Assembly: GCF_001513955.1 (NCBI RefSeq)
Contig: NZ_KQ948147.1
Span: forward strand, 646,757 to 710,756
DNA length: 64,000 nucleotides
From: Streptomyces pseudovenezuelae
GTDB lineage: Bacteria; Actinomycetota; Actinomycetes; Streptomycetales; Streptomycetaceae
Direction of reading: 5' to 3'
Below the pieces are notes generated by a model. That model was given only the letters and a program-made list of their open reading frames with translations, was not told the DNA's origin and did no database searches. Each line of letters opens with the position of its first letter. The stretch's first letter is position 1. The position numbers were made by a program, and so were the translations under genes. Below are positions 1 to 8,062 of this stretch, piece by piece.

Positions 1-57
1 CTGACCGCCCGTACCGGCCCGGTCGCCGCGCACGGCACCGCCTCGCGCGGCTCCTAG
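1..57 (+). CDS. 3' end of an unidentified gene (partial)
   Basis: The first 57 bases read as 18 sense codons without interruption and end in TAG at 55-57, in a frame with G/C third positions. This could be the tail of a gene that begins upstream of the window. The stretch is too short to recognise a family, and an open frame of this length is not unusual in such GC-rich DNA, so the call is weak. Confidence 0.3.
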   Translation: MTARTGPVAAHGTASRGS

Positions 58-381
58 GTGCCGGCGCTCGCGGGGTGATTCCCGGTTCGGCGAGGTCAAG
101 TAGGCGCCGATGTCGGTGAATCGCAGCTGGGGAGGAACGGGCGAGGACCGACCTCGCCCCCGACGACGAGAGGCCCCGGAGGTTGCCGCGTTCCGCCATG
201 ACATCTCTCACCCGTGAAATGCGATGCGGTCCGTGCTGGTCGCGCCAGGGGTTTGTTAGATTGCGCAACTACGCAACCTAGGCGAAGTTCCTGCTTGGCC
301 TGCCCGTACACCGCCGCGCACGCCCGGCCGCCCCCTCCAAGGCCCGGCCTGAGGGGCCCGACCGTTTCGTGGGAGTGGTAG
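58..381. other. Intergenic region before the LCP gene
   Basis: No convincing gene. The short open frames on the minus strand here have no RBS or recognisable product. The palindrome TTGCGCAA lies at 261-268, followed directly by a second ACGCAAC half-site, which makes a likely regulator site for the downstream gene. The ribosome binding site of the LCP gene (GGGAG, about 371-375) closes the region. Confidence 0.5.
261..278. promoter_or_regulatory. TTGCGCAA palindrome upstream of the LCP gene
   Basis: The perfect 8-bp palindrome TTGCGCAA (261-268) is followed by ACGCAACC, giving overlapping GTTGCG/CGCAAC half-sites. The same octamer recurs at 2117-2124 in front of tatA. MarR-family proteins often bind TTGC...GCAA dyads, so operator function is plausible, but the binding protein is unknown. 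Confidence 0.3.
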
Positions 382-2088
382 ATGAGCGACCGGTGGGACG
401 GCGGCCCGGGCGGTCAGGTCACGCGCAGTCGCACCGGCGGGGTGCCGGGACAGCGGGACGGCGAGGGCCACGGACATCGCCCCGGCGGCCGCGCCGCGGC
501 CCGGGCCGCGGCCCGCTCGCAAGGCGGCAAGCGGTCGCGTCGCCGGGCCCGTCCGGTGCGGCGCGGACGGCGGGTGCTGAAGATCGCCGGGATATGTCTG
601 GCGCTCCTCGTCCTGGGCACGGCCGGAGTCGGCTGGTGGTTCTACCAGCACCTCAACGGCAACATCAACAGCGTCGCGCTCAACGGCAAGGGCGGCTCGG
701 AGAAGGCCGACGCCTTCGGCCGCACCCCGATCAACATCCTGGTCATGGGCTCGGACGGCCGGACCAGCAAAGCGGACTGCAAACTGGGCGGCGGCTGCTC
801 GCAGACCGGCGTGCAGAGCGGATACGGCAACGCGGACGTGCAGATGGTGGTGCACATATCCGCCGACCGCTCCAACGCCACCGTCATGAGCATCCCCCGC
901 GACACCATGGTCGACATCCCGGCCTGCAAGGACAGCGAGAGCGGCCAGTCCACGTCCGGCTACTACGGCCAGATCAACGGCGCGCTGCGGTACGGCCCCG
1001 CCTGCCAGGTCGCCACCATCCACCAGCTCACCGGCATCCCCATCGACCACTTCGTCAAGCTCGACTTCTCCGGCGTGGTCAAGATGTCCGACGCGGTCGG
1101 CGGGGTCTCCGTGTGTGTCAACAGCAACGTGTACGACACCTACTCGCACCTGAAACTGTCCAGGGGCGACCACACCCTCAAGGGCGAGGCGGCCCTGGAG
1201 TTCGTCCGCTCCCGGCACGGCTTCGGGGACGGCGGCGACCTCGGCCGTACGGTCTCCCAGCACATCTTCCTCAGTGCGATGATCCGGAAGTTCAAGAGCG
1301 CGGGGACGCTCACCGACCCCACCGCGGTCTACGCCCTGGCCGACGCCGCGACCAAGGCGCTCACCGTGGACGACGGCCTCGGCAGCGTGAAGAAGCTGAT
1401 CGGGCTCGCCGCCGACGTGAACAAGGTCCCCACCAAGCGGATGACCTTCACCACCATGCAGACCGCCGTCGATCCGAACGACACCAACCGGGTGGTGGTG
1501 GGCGCGGGTGCCAAGGCCCTCTTCTCCACCATCGCCGCCGACCGGTCCCTGAGCACCGGCTCCGGCAAGAAGTCCTCGGGGGCTTCCGCGACGGCCACGG
1601 CCTCGGCGGTCCCGGCCTCCCGGATCGCCGTGACCGTCGAGAACGGCACCGAGATCACCGGCCGCGCCTCCGATGTGGCGAACGTGCTCACCGGTCAGGG
1701 CTTCAGCTCCGCCACGACCACGGCCAACGCGCCGAGCCGGGCGACGACCACCACTCTCACCTACGGCACCGGCCAGAAGGCCGAGGCCCGGACCGTCGCC
1801 AAGGCGCTCGGGCTGCGCACCTCGCACCTTGAGCAGGGCACCGGCAGCGGCCTGACCCTGGTGATCGGCAGCGACTGGACGAGCGGCACCACGTTCCCGG
1901 GCGGCTCGTCCTCGGCGGCGCCCGCCGACGCGAAGGCCGCGGTGTCCAACGCCAACGCCCAGACCGCCGACGAGGCCAAGAAATGCGCCCAGGTCAGCAC
2001 CTTCAAGACGGTCTCGCTCAACGGGGTCCCGATGACACCGGCGCAGGCGTACGCGGCGGCCACCGGCAAGAAGGACTCCGACGAGTGA
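382..2088 (+). CDS. LytR-CpsA-Psr (LCP) family cell-wall ligase
   Basis: 568-aa membrane-anchored protein. A basic cytoplasmic N-terminus (rich in Arg/Gly) leads to one transmembrane helix at about residues 67-87. The LCP domain begins near residue 114 with INILVMGSDGR, contains the SIPRDTMVDIP motif and a conserved REF/R-rich FVRSRHGFGDGGDLGR segment, and is followed by a C-terminal LytR_C domain (about 410-500, starting at VENGTEITG). LCP enzymes transfer glycopolymers such as teichoic acids or arabinogalactan from undecaprenyl carriers to peptidoglycan outside the membrane. The start is supported by GGGAG about seven bases upstream. The gene is monocistronic or followed by tatA after 72 bp. 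The substrate cannot be told from sequence. Confidence 0.93.
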   Translation: MSDRWDGGPGGQVTRSRTGGVPGQRDGEGHGHRPGGRAAARAAARSQGGKRSRRRARPVRRGRRVLKIAGICLALLVLGTAGVGWWFYQHLNGNINSVALNGKGGSEKADAFGRTPINILVMGSDGRTSKADCKLGGGCSQTGVQSGYGNADVQMVVHISADRSNATVMSIPRDTMVDIPACKDSESGQSTSGYYGQINGALRYGPACQVATIHQLTGIPIDHFVKLDFSGVVKMSDAVGGVSVCVNSNVYDTYSHLKLSRGDHTLKGEAALEFVRSRHGFGDGGDLGRTVSQHIFLSAMIRKFKSAGTLTDPTAVYALADAATKALTVDDGLGSVKKLIGLAADVNKVPTKRMTFTTMQTAVDPNDTNRVVVGAGAKALFSTIAADRSLSTGSGKKSSGASATATASAVPASRIAVTVENGTEITGRASDVANVLTGQGFSSATTTANAPSRATTTTLTYGTGQKAEARTVAKALGLRTSHLEQGTGSGLTLVIGSDWTSGTTFPGGSSSAAPADAKAAVSNANAQTADEAKKCAQVSTFKTVSLNGVPMTPAQAYAAATGKKDSDE

Positions 2089-2116
2089 GGCGGCCACCGC
2101 ACCCTTGGTTGTACAG

Positions 2117-2124
2117 TTGCGCAA
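2117..2124. promoter_or_regulatory. TTGCGCAA palindrome upstream of tatA
   Basis: Perfect palindrome in the 72-bp gap between the LCP gene and tatA, embedded in AGTTGCGCAAGCTGGCAAC, so a second GCAAC half-site lies a few bases on. It is identical in core to the site at 261-268. Probable operator for an unidentified regulator. Confidence 0.3.
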
Positions 2125-2160
2125 GCTGGCAACAATGAGCGCGGAGAAGGGATGTGCGGC

Positions 2161-2394
2161 ATGCTGCGCAACGGACTGGAGCCCTGGCACCTGCTGATCG
2201 TGGCGATCATGATCATCCTGCTGTTCGGTTCGAAGAAGCTGCCCGAGGCCGCCCGCGGACTCGGCAAGTCCATGCGCATCCTCAAGAGCGAGGCCAAGGC
2301 CATGAAGGAGGACGGCACCGCGCAGAGCACCGTCACCCCGGCCGAGCCGGCCGGGCAGGGCGTCCCCACGGCCGAGGGCAACCCCGCCCACTGA
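2161..2394 (+). CDS. tatA: Sec-independent (twin-arginine) translocase subunit TatA
   Basis: 77-aa protein with the classic TatA/B layout: a short N-terminal transmembrane helix (LLIVAIMIILLFG), the FGSKKLPEAARGLGKSM hinge and amphipathic helix, then a polar acidic/Pro-rich tail. It forms the protein-conducting pore for folded Tat substrates in the cytoplasmic membrane. ATG at 2161 is preferred over the in-frame ATG at 2152 because GGAGAAGG ends at 2150, which leaves 10 bases to 2161 but only one to 2152. No tatC or tatB is nearby, so this is probably an additional or stand-alone tatA. A TTGCGCAA palindrome sits about 40 bp upstream. Confidence 0.9.
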   Translation: MLRNGLEPWHLLIVAIMIILLFGSKKLPEAARGLGKSMRILKSEAKAMKEDGTAQSTVTPAEPAGQGVPTAEGNPAH

Positions 2395-2506
2395 ACTGCC
2401 GCAGGCCACGCCGGTCCGCCGGGCCGTCCGCGGTCACGGCGGCCCGGCGTCGGCTTCGCCACCCTGCGCTGGGTGGCCGCGACCACGTCGCCGTATGCTC
2501 CCGCCC

Positions 2507-4231
2507 ATGAGTGAGGCAGACGAGGGCCCCGGCAGACGAGTCGTCGACGGGCGCTTCGAGTTGGAGGCCCGTCTCGGCGGCGGGGGGATGGGCACGGTCT
2601 GGCGGGCCAGGGACCTGGTGCTGCACCGGATGGTCGCGGTCAAGGAGGTCCGTCCGCCCGACCGGGACCTCGCCGAGTACGACCCCGACAGCGCCCGGAC
2701 CCTGCGCGAGCGGGTGCTGCGCGAGGCTCGGGCCCTGGCCCGGATCGACCATCCGAACGTGGTCACGATCCACCACATCGTCGACGGCGGCGACGGCACC
2801 TACCCGTGGATCGTCATGGAGCTGGTCAACGGCGGCTCGCTCGCCGACCGGCTCGCCCAGGGGCCGATGCCGGCGGCCGAGGCGGCACGGATCGGGCGGG
2901 GGGTGCTGGCCGCCCTGGCCGCCGCGCACGACGCCGGCATCCAGCACCGGGACGTCAAGCCCGCCAACGTCCTGCTGAGGTCCGACGGGCGCCCCGTCCT
3001 CACCGACTTCGGCATCGCCGCGATCCGCGAGACGACGAGCCTCACCGTCACCGGATCCATCATCGGCACCCCCGACTTCATGGCACCGGAGCGGATCTCG
3101 GGCCACGAGGGCGGCTCGGCCTCTGACCTGTGGTCGCTCGCGATGATGCTGTACACCGCCGTGGAAGGCCACCACCCGCTGCGCCGCGGCAACACGCTCG
3201 CCACGCTCGCCGCGGTCCTCCACGACGACGTGCCGCCGCCGGTGCGGGCCGGCGCGCTGGGGGACGTACTGATGAGCGTGCTCGTACGGGATCCGGCCGC
3301 GCGGCCGTCGTCCGACGTGCTGGACCGGCAGCTGGCCGCGATCGAGTCCGGGCGGGGCGGTCCGGCGAGCGCCTGGCCCCGGCCCGCCACCTCCTACCCG
3401 CTGAACCCGCCGTCCGCCGCCACGGCCCCTTCCTATCCGGGGGTCTTCGGCCCGCCCACGGCGCCCTTCGCCGGTGCCCCCGCGGGATTCGGTCCGCCCC
3501 CTGTCCCCGCGGCGCCCGGTCAGCCGACGACCTCGCCCGTGCGAGCCGGCGGTGGGAACCGGCCCGGTCCGGGCGTCCTGCTCGGGGTCTCGGGGACCTC
3601 CCTCGCGGGTGCCCTGGTGCTGCTGTGGTGGCTGGTGCCCTTCGGCGGGGACTCGGGCGGTGGGGGCGAAGCGGGCACCGGCGCCTCGTCCTCGGCCGTC
3701 TCGGCCCCGGCGTCGACCGGCTCACCGGCCGCGGCCCCGGCGGCCCGGCAGTCGAAGGAGACCACGGCCACGGCCACGACCCTGCTCACCCCCGCCGGCA
3801 TCCGCACCGCCATCAAGGAGTTGGAGCGTGAGACCGGCCGGGACCGGTTCGGCGACTTCAGCGTGTACGACGACTTCGTGTCCGCCGAGGTGATGGTCGA
3901 CGGCAGCGACAGCAAGTACGACACCTACACCTACCGCCCGGGACAGGGCGTGGAGAAGGGCATCATCAAGGGCACTCTGTCCGGCGGCGACCAGCCCTTC
4001 CGTCTCGGGGCCTTCGACTGGGACAAGGTGCCCACGCTCCTCGAAGAGGCCCGCAAGAAGCTCAACGTCGACCACCCGGAAACGCGTTACCTGCTGGTGA
4101 GACAGCCCAACGACACCTTCGACACCCCCCTCGGCATGGCCGTCTACCTCAGCAACGAGTACAGCCAGTCCGGTTATCTGGAGGCGAGCCCCAAGGGCAA
4201 GGTGACCCGCGTCATGCCCGCGGAGGACTGA
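2507..4231 (+). CDS. Transmembrane serine/threonine protein kinase (PknB-like)
   Basis: 574 aa. A Hanks-type kinase domain spans roughly residues 15-275, with the glycine loop LGGGGMGTVW, the ATP-binding Lys46 in VAVKEV, catalytic HRDVKPAN (Asp149), DFG (TDFGIA) and the APE-equivalent APERI. A Pro/Ala linker, one transmembrane helix (LLGVSGTSLAGALVLLWWLV) and an extracellular domain of about 180 residues follow; there are no PASTA repeats, so the ligand is unknown. ATG 2507 is chosen over ATG 2495. A -10-like TATGCT ends seven bases before 2507, which would give a leaderless mRNA and leaves 2495 inside the promoter. The gene converges with the SpoIIE phosphatase downstream. Confidence 0.92.
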   Translation: MSEADEGPGRRVVDGRFELEARLGGGGMGTVWRARDLVLHRMVAVKEVRPPDRDLAEYDPDSARTLRERVLREARALARIDHPNVVTIHHIVDGGDGTYPWIVMELVNGGSLADRLAQGPMPAAEAARIGRGVLAALAAAHDAGIQHRDVKPANVLLRSDGRPVLTDFGIAAIRETTSLTVTGSIIGTPDFMAPERISGHEGGSASDLWSLAMMLYTAVEGHHPLRRGNTLATLAAVLHDDVPPPVRAGALGDVLMSVLVRDPAARPSSDVLDRQLAAIESGRGGPASAWPRPATSYPLNPPSAATAPSYPGVFGPPTAPFAGAPAGFGPPPVPAAPGQPTTSPVRAGGGNRPGPGVLLGVSGTSLAGALVLLWWLVPFGGDSGGGGEAGTGASSSAVSAPASTGSPAAAPAARQSKETTATATTLLTPAGIRTAIKELERETGRDRFGDFSVYDDFVSAEVMVDGSDSKYDTYTYRPGQGVEKGIIKGTLSGGDQPFRLGAFDWDKVPTLLEEARKKLNVDHPETRYLLVRQPNDTFDTPLGMAVYLSNEYSQSGYLEASPKGKVTRVMPAED

Positions 4232-4259
4232 GGGCGGCCCGGAGCACGGGGTACCGCTC

Positions 4260-5489
4260 TCAGAGGCCGATGACGACGAGAGCGGTGTCGTCCGTGTTGC
4301 CGGTGGGGGGCAGCAGGTCCGACAGGAGCGCGTCGGCCAGGTCCTCGGGGCCCGCGTGCCGGTGCCGGGTGAGCGCGTCGGCGAGCCGGGCCAGGCTGGT
4401 GTCGATGTCCTCGGTGCGGCGCTCGATCAGGCCGTCGGTGTAGAGGACCAGCGTGGCGCCCTCGTCGAAGGGAGTGGTCGCCTCCGGGCGGGTGCCGTGT
4501 TCGGGGCTGGCGCCGAGCGGCGGGTCGGTGGCCCGGTCCAGGAAGGACACCGAGCCGTCGGGGTGCAGCAGGGCGGGCGGCAGGTGGCCCGCGCAGCTGT
4601 AGGTGAGGGTGTGGTCGTCCCAGTCGATGAAGGCCGTGGCCGCGGTGGTCGACTCGGCGCCCGCGACGGAACGGGCGTACAGCCCGAGGGCCTCCAGGGC
4701 CCGGGCAGGACCGTCGGCGACGCGGGTGGCGGCGCTCAGCGCGCTGCGCAGCTGGCCCATGACGCAGGCGGCCGCCAGACCGTGCCCCACCACATCACCG
4801 ACTGCGACGGCGAAACGGTCGCCCGGCAGGTCGACGAGGTCGTACCAGTCACCGCACACGTTGAGGGCGCCGACGGCGGGCCGGTAGCGGACGGCCGCCT
4901 GATGGTGGCCCAGGGGTCCGGGGGCGGGCAGCAGGGCCTCCTGGAGTGCCAGGGCGACCTCGCGTTCGCGGGCGTGGGCCTGGCGCAGGCGTTCGTTCAC
5001 CTCCTGCAGTTCCCGGGCCCGGGTGTACATCTCGGCCTCCAGCACCCGTGCCCGGCTGTCGCCGCCCGGCCCGCCGCGGGCGCGGATGAGTTCGGTGACC
5101 TCCTCCACCCGGTGCACGACCAGCGTGACCTTCCCGTCGGTGCCGAGGACAGGGGCGTTGACCGGGCTCCAGAAGTGCTCCTGCCAGTGGCCGGGACGCT
5201 GGGGGTCCTCGATGTCGTAGCGCAGGACCGCCATGGTGTCGCGCTCGCCGGTCGCCACCGCGCGCAGCATCGACTCCCGTGTCTCACGCATCCCGGCCGC
5301 GGCCGAGTCATTGGGGTTCTCGGGGAAGGCGTCGAAGATGTAGCGGCCCAGCAGCTGCTCGCGGGTGCGGCCGGTGAGGCGCAGGAAGTCGTCGTTGACG
5401 TCGACGTACACCAGTTCGGGCGTCAGCAGTGCCACCATGCCGGGCAGGGCCCGGAAGACCGCCGCGTAGTCGATCTGCGGTTTCCTCAT
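4260..5489 (-). CDS. PAS domain-containing SpoIIE-type PP2C phosphatase
   Basis: 409 aa. An N-terminal PAS fold (about residues 8-125; VYVDVNDDFLRLTGRTREQLLGR) carries a typical sensor loop. A coiled segment (about 135-175) leads into a PPM/SpoIIE phosphatase domain with metal-binding aspartates in GDWYDLVDL, GDVVGHGLAA and the C-terminal DDTALVV. Such proteins dephosphorylate anti-anti-sigma factors and are numerous in Streptomyces. No RsbW/RsbV partner is adjacent. The gene reads toward the upstream kinase (convergent, 28-bp gap). The start ATG has a GGCAGG-type RBS. Confidence 0.9.
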   Translation of the reverse strand: MRKPQIDYAAVFRALPGMVALLTPELVYVDVNDDFLRLTGRTREQLLGRYIFDAFPENPNDSAAAGMRETRESMLRAVATGERDTMAVLRYDIEDPQRPGHWQEHFWSPVNAPVLGTDGKVTLVVHRVEEVTELIRARGGPGGDSRARVLEAEMYTRARELQEVNERLRQAHAREREVALALQEALLPAPGPLGHHQAAVRYRPAVGALNVCGDWYDLVDLPGDRFAVAVGDVVGHGLAAACVMGQLRSALSAATRVADGPARALEALGLYARSVAGAESTTAATAFIDWDDHTLTYSCAGHLPPALLHPDGSVSFLDRATDPPLGASPEHGTRPEATTPFDEGATLVLYTDGLIERRTEDIDTSLARLADALTRHRHAGPEDLADALLSDLLPPTGNTDDTALVVIGL

Positions 5490-5658
5490 GTGCAGCCTGC
5501 CTCGACACGAGCCATCATGATGTGATTTTCCACGATAGAGGGGATCAGGCCGGCGTCACGACAGCTACCGTGATCACGCGGCAGTGAACGACCTGGTTCG
5601 AATCCGTCGTGGGCACGGCCCCAGGCCGGTCGCCCGAGTCCCGGAAGGACCCACTCGC

Positions 5659-6357
5659 ATGCGTTACGCAGTCCTCGGAACCGGCATCGTCGGCCGGACG
5701 ATCGCCGGAAAGCTCGCCTCCCTCGGCCACGACGTCGTCATCGGCACCCGCGATCCCGGGGCCACTCTCGCACGTACCGAACCCGACGGCATGGGCAATC
5801 CGCCCTTCGCCCAGTGGCACGCCGAGCACGGCCAGGTGCGTCTGGAGACCTTCGAGGCGGCCGCGGCCTTCGCCGAGACGGTCGTCAACACCACCGCCGG
5901 CGGGCAGAGCCTCAACGCCCTCCAAGCGGCGGGCGCGCCCAACCTGAGCGGTAAGGTCCTCATCGACGTCGCCAACCCGCTGGACTTCTCCGCCGGGATG
6001 CCGCCGACGCTGGACCCGGTCGACACCGACAGTCTCGGCGAACGCATCCAGCGCGCTTTCCCCGAGGCCAAGGTCGTCAAGACCCTCAACACCATGAACT
6101 GTTTCGTCATGGTGGACCCGGCCCGGGTGGCGGGGGAGCACACCGTGTTCGTCAGCGGCGACGACACCGGCGCCAAGAAGTCCGTCACCGCGCTGCTGGG
6201 CTCCTTCGGCTGGCCCGAGGCGAGCGTCATCGACCTGGGCGACATCACCAGCGCCCGCGGCGTGGAGATGCTCCTGCCGATCTGGCTGCGCCTGTACGGC
6301 ACGCTCGGCCACGCCGACTTCAACTTCCACATCCAGGGGGCCCGGCCCGGCGCCTGA
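5659..6357 (+). CDS. NADPH-dependent F420 reductase-like (NAD(P)-binding) oxidoreductase
   Basis: 232 aa with an N-terminal Rossmann motif GTGIVGRTIAGKL (residues 7-19), TRDP at the end of beta-2 (selectivity for NADP is typical of the family), and KTLNTMNC in the region that resembles F420H2:NADP+ oxidoreductase and ketopantoate/pyrroline reductase-like folds. ATG 5659 is chosen over the upstream in-frame ATG because GGAAGGAC lies 8 bases before it. The substrate is unknown; many such Streptomyces paralogues lack F420 activity data. It lies alone between the phosphatase and the PPOX gene. Confidence 0.8.
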   Translation: MRYAVLGTGIVGRTIAGKLASLGHDVVIGTRDPGATLARTEPDGMGNPPFAQWHAEHGQVRLETFEAAAAFAETVVNTTAGGQSLNALQAAGAPNLSGKVLIDVANPLDFSAGMPPTLDPVDTDSLGERIQRAFPEAKVVKTLNTMNCFVMVDPARVAGEHTVFVSGDDTGAKKSVTALLGSFGWPEASVIDLGDITSARGVEMLLPIWLRLYGTLGHADFNFHIQGARPGA

Positions 6358-6472
6358 GACCGTTCTGGGCCGTACGGGTGTCTTCCCGGCAGCGTCCGGG
6401 CGGGGCCGCTGGAGCGACCCTCGCGGCGGACGGACCGTCGTCGCGCTTCAGGGCCGTCCCGCACCGGTAATC

Positions 6473-6486
6473 GGGACTGTTGGCCC
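6473..6486. promoter_or_regulatory. DevR/OsdR-box-like palindrome upstream of the PPOX gene
   Basis: GGGACTGTTGGCCC matches the pattern GGG(A/C)C-N4-G(G/T)CCC of DosR/DevR boxes at all ten defined positions. It lies 70 bp before the PPOX-family start, a usual distance for activator binding. At this GC content such a pattern occurs by chance a few times per 64 kb, so position and neighbouring genes carry most of the weight. Confidence 0.45.
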
Positions 6487-6556
6487 TTCACCGCCCGTCG
6501 TGGACGGGGGCAGGGTGGTTCGCACGTAACAGCGGACGGTGAAGGTGGGACCGGTC

Positions 6557-6997
6557 ATGTATCGCGACGACGGTTTCCGTGAGCTGGACCGGCAGGAGTG
6601 CCTGCGCCTGATGGCGAGGGCCCCTGTGGGCCGGATCGTGCACACGCGTCATGCTCTGCCCGCCGTCCTGCCGGTCAACTTCTGCCTGGACCACGGCGGA
6701 GCGGTCCTGCTGCGGACCGCGGCGGCCTCGGAACTGGTCCGCGCGGTGGACGGCGTGGTCGTCGCCTTCGAGACCGACGAGGTCGACACGGTCACCCGGT
6801 CCGGCTGGAGCGTCATCGTCACCGGCCGGGCCGACGTGGTGACCGACCCGGCCGAGCACGCGCGCCTGTGCCGGGTCGGGCCACGCTCCTGGGCGCCGTC
6901 GCCGGCGGAGGTCTTCGTGCGGATCGAGCCCGAGCTGATCACAGGCCGGGAACTCATCGCCGGACACACCCTGCACGGCACACGGCTGCCGTTCTGA
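6557..6997 (+). CDS. Pyridoxamine 5'-phosphate oxidase (PPOX) fold protein
   Basis: 146-aa single-domain split-barrel protein (MYRDDGFRELDRQECLRLM, then GRIVHTRHALPAVLPVNF). This is the layout of the flavin/F420-binding PPOX-like family, whose members include hypoxia-induced proteins of mycobacteria and Streptomyces. ATG 6557 is taken because GAAGGTGGGA precedes it by about seven bases; the in-frame GTG at 6539 has no RBS. No essential residue can be assigned by eye. The DevR-like box 70 bp upstream and the neighbouring stress genes suggest a role in oxygen limitation or nitrosative stress (inference). Confidence 0.85.
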   Translation: MYRDDGFRELDRQECLRLMARAPVGRIVHTRHALPAVLPVNFCLDHGGAVLLRTAAASELVRAVDGVVVAFETDEVDTVTRSGWSVIVTGRADVVTDPAEHARLCRVGPRSWAPSPAEVFVRIEPELITGRELIAGHTLHGTRLPF

Positions 6998-7413
6998 ACG
7001 GGGGCGGCCTCGGACTCCGTGTGTCGGGCTTGAACGGCGGGGTGGGGGTCCGTCCGGTGTCCCCCGCCCTCGCGCGCATTGCGGAGGGCTCGGCGGCGGA
7101 TGGCACATGGTGGTTCTTCTGAGCGCGGGTGGTCGTGGCGGTGGCGTGCCGGGCTGGAACCGGGCCGCGCGTCGCAGGGGCGCACGGCATGGGCGCGGGG
7201 CCGTCCGGTCTTTGCCGGGGGCGCCGGCTGGTCCCGCGTCGTCGGGAGCGCGGTGGGGCGGGCTGTTGCGGGGGAGACGAGCACATGGGAGAGGGGACGG
7301 GGCCGGGCCGGGTCATGGCTGCACCGCGCGTGGTCGGCGGGGTGGAGGTGGCTCACGGTCGCCGTACGAGGGCGGCCAAGGAGGCCGCCGCGCGTCGGGG
7401 TGCCGGCCGGTCC

Positions 7414-7868
7414 GTCCTGTGCGCAGTGACCGGCTGTCACGGTCCTGGGCGGCTGGGTGGAGCGGTGGTCGGGTCGGTGGGGCTGTGGCTGGGGGTGCAC
7501 GCCAACGGTCTGGCTCGGTCGTGCGCGGCGAGCTGTGGACGTGGCGGTGCACTCCCTGGTGGACTGTCCTGTACGCCGTGACTGGCTGTCACAGCCCCGG
7601 GTGGCTCGGCGGAGTGGTGGTCTGGTCGATCAGGCTGCGACTGGGGGAGCGCACCCGCGGTCTGTCCCGGTCGTGCGCGGGGACCAGTGGACGTGGGGGC
7701 GCACCCCTGCGTGTCCGTCCTGTTCGCCGTGACCGGCTGTCACGGCCCCGGGCGCAGTGGTGGCCGGGGCGGTGGGGCTGTGGCTGGGGGAGCGCACCCG
7801 CGGTCTGGCTCGGTTGTGCGCGGGGACCAGTGGACGTGGCGGCGCACCGCCTGTTGGGCTCCTTGGCG
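7414..7868. repeat. Three-copy tandem repeat, unit about 151 bp
   Basis: Copies start at 7414, 7566 and 7717, each with GTCCTGT followed by a C/G-rich dyad, then a second conserved block (GGGGGAGCGCACCCGCGGTC in copies 2 and 3, GTGCGCGG..., GTGGACGTGG). Periods are 152 and 151 bp; copies 2 and 3 are the most alike. A decayed fourth copy seems to begin near 7860 (CGCTGTCACC), and traces of an older copy (GGTGGGGC...GGGGGAG) occur near 7250-7285. The unit is not a multiple of three, which argues against coding. Confidence 0.75.
7726..7746. promoter_or_regulatory. Inverted repeat inside the tandem array (best copy)
   Basis: GCCGTGAC-CGGCT-GTCACGGC is a perfect 8-bp stem with a 5-base loop. The equivalent positions in copy 1 (7426-7440) and copy 2 (7578-7592) retain GTGAC-N5-GTCAC. 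Conservation of the arms in all three repeats suggests either a protein-binding dyad or an RNA hairpin. Confidence 0.4.
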
Positions 7869-7960
7869 TCGGTACCCGCTGTCACCGGCACGGGGCCGAG
7901 CCGCCGCGGCGATCCCGCCGCCCCGTGGTCGTAGGTGAGGGGCACCCGGCCCCGGGGGGT

Positions 7961-7974
7961 GGCCCGAACGGCCC
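7961..7974. promoter_or_regulatory. Imperfect DevR-like box upstream of xfp
   Basis: GGCCCGAACGGCCC matches nine of ten defined positions of the DevR box pattern, about 90 bp before the phosphoketolase start. It is weaker than the sites at 6473 and 14353 and could be a chance match in GC-rich DNA. Confidence 0.25.
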
Positions 7975-8062
7975 TGTCGGGTGCCCGGTCGGCGGGCGGA
8001 AGGTGGTGGGGCGCGGAAGAGTGCACATTCGCCCCCAGACCCGCCGAGGAAAGGGACACCCG

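Larger units (their letters stand above)
6998..8062. other. 1-kb non-coding region before the phosphoketolase gene
   Basis: About 1,065 bp without a credible gene. Open frames exist on both strands, but their codon choice is not Streptomyces-like and the internal repeats (151-152 bp, not multiples of three) shift frame from copy to copy. The plus strand is strikingly G+T rich with many GGGG runs. It contains a three-copy tandem repeat (7414-7868) and ends with the RBS of the phosphoketolase gene. A structured RNA or leader transcript is possible. Confidence 0.6.

Noticed and set aside
7414-7868. CRISPR-like array
   Set aside because: Units are about 151 bp and contiguous, without short identical repeats, unique spacers or cas genes nearby.
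7107-7934. Open frames of up to 275 codons across the 7.4-kb repeats
   Set aside because: Codon use is atypical, repeats of 151-152 bp change frame between copies, and no RBS or family similarity is visible.
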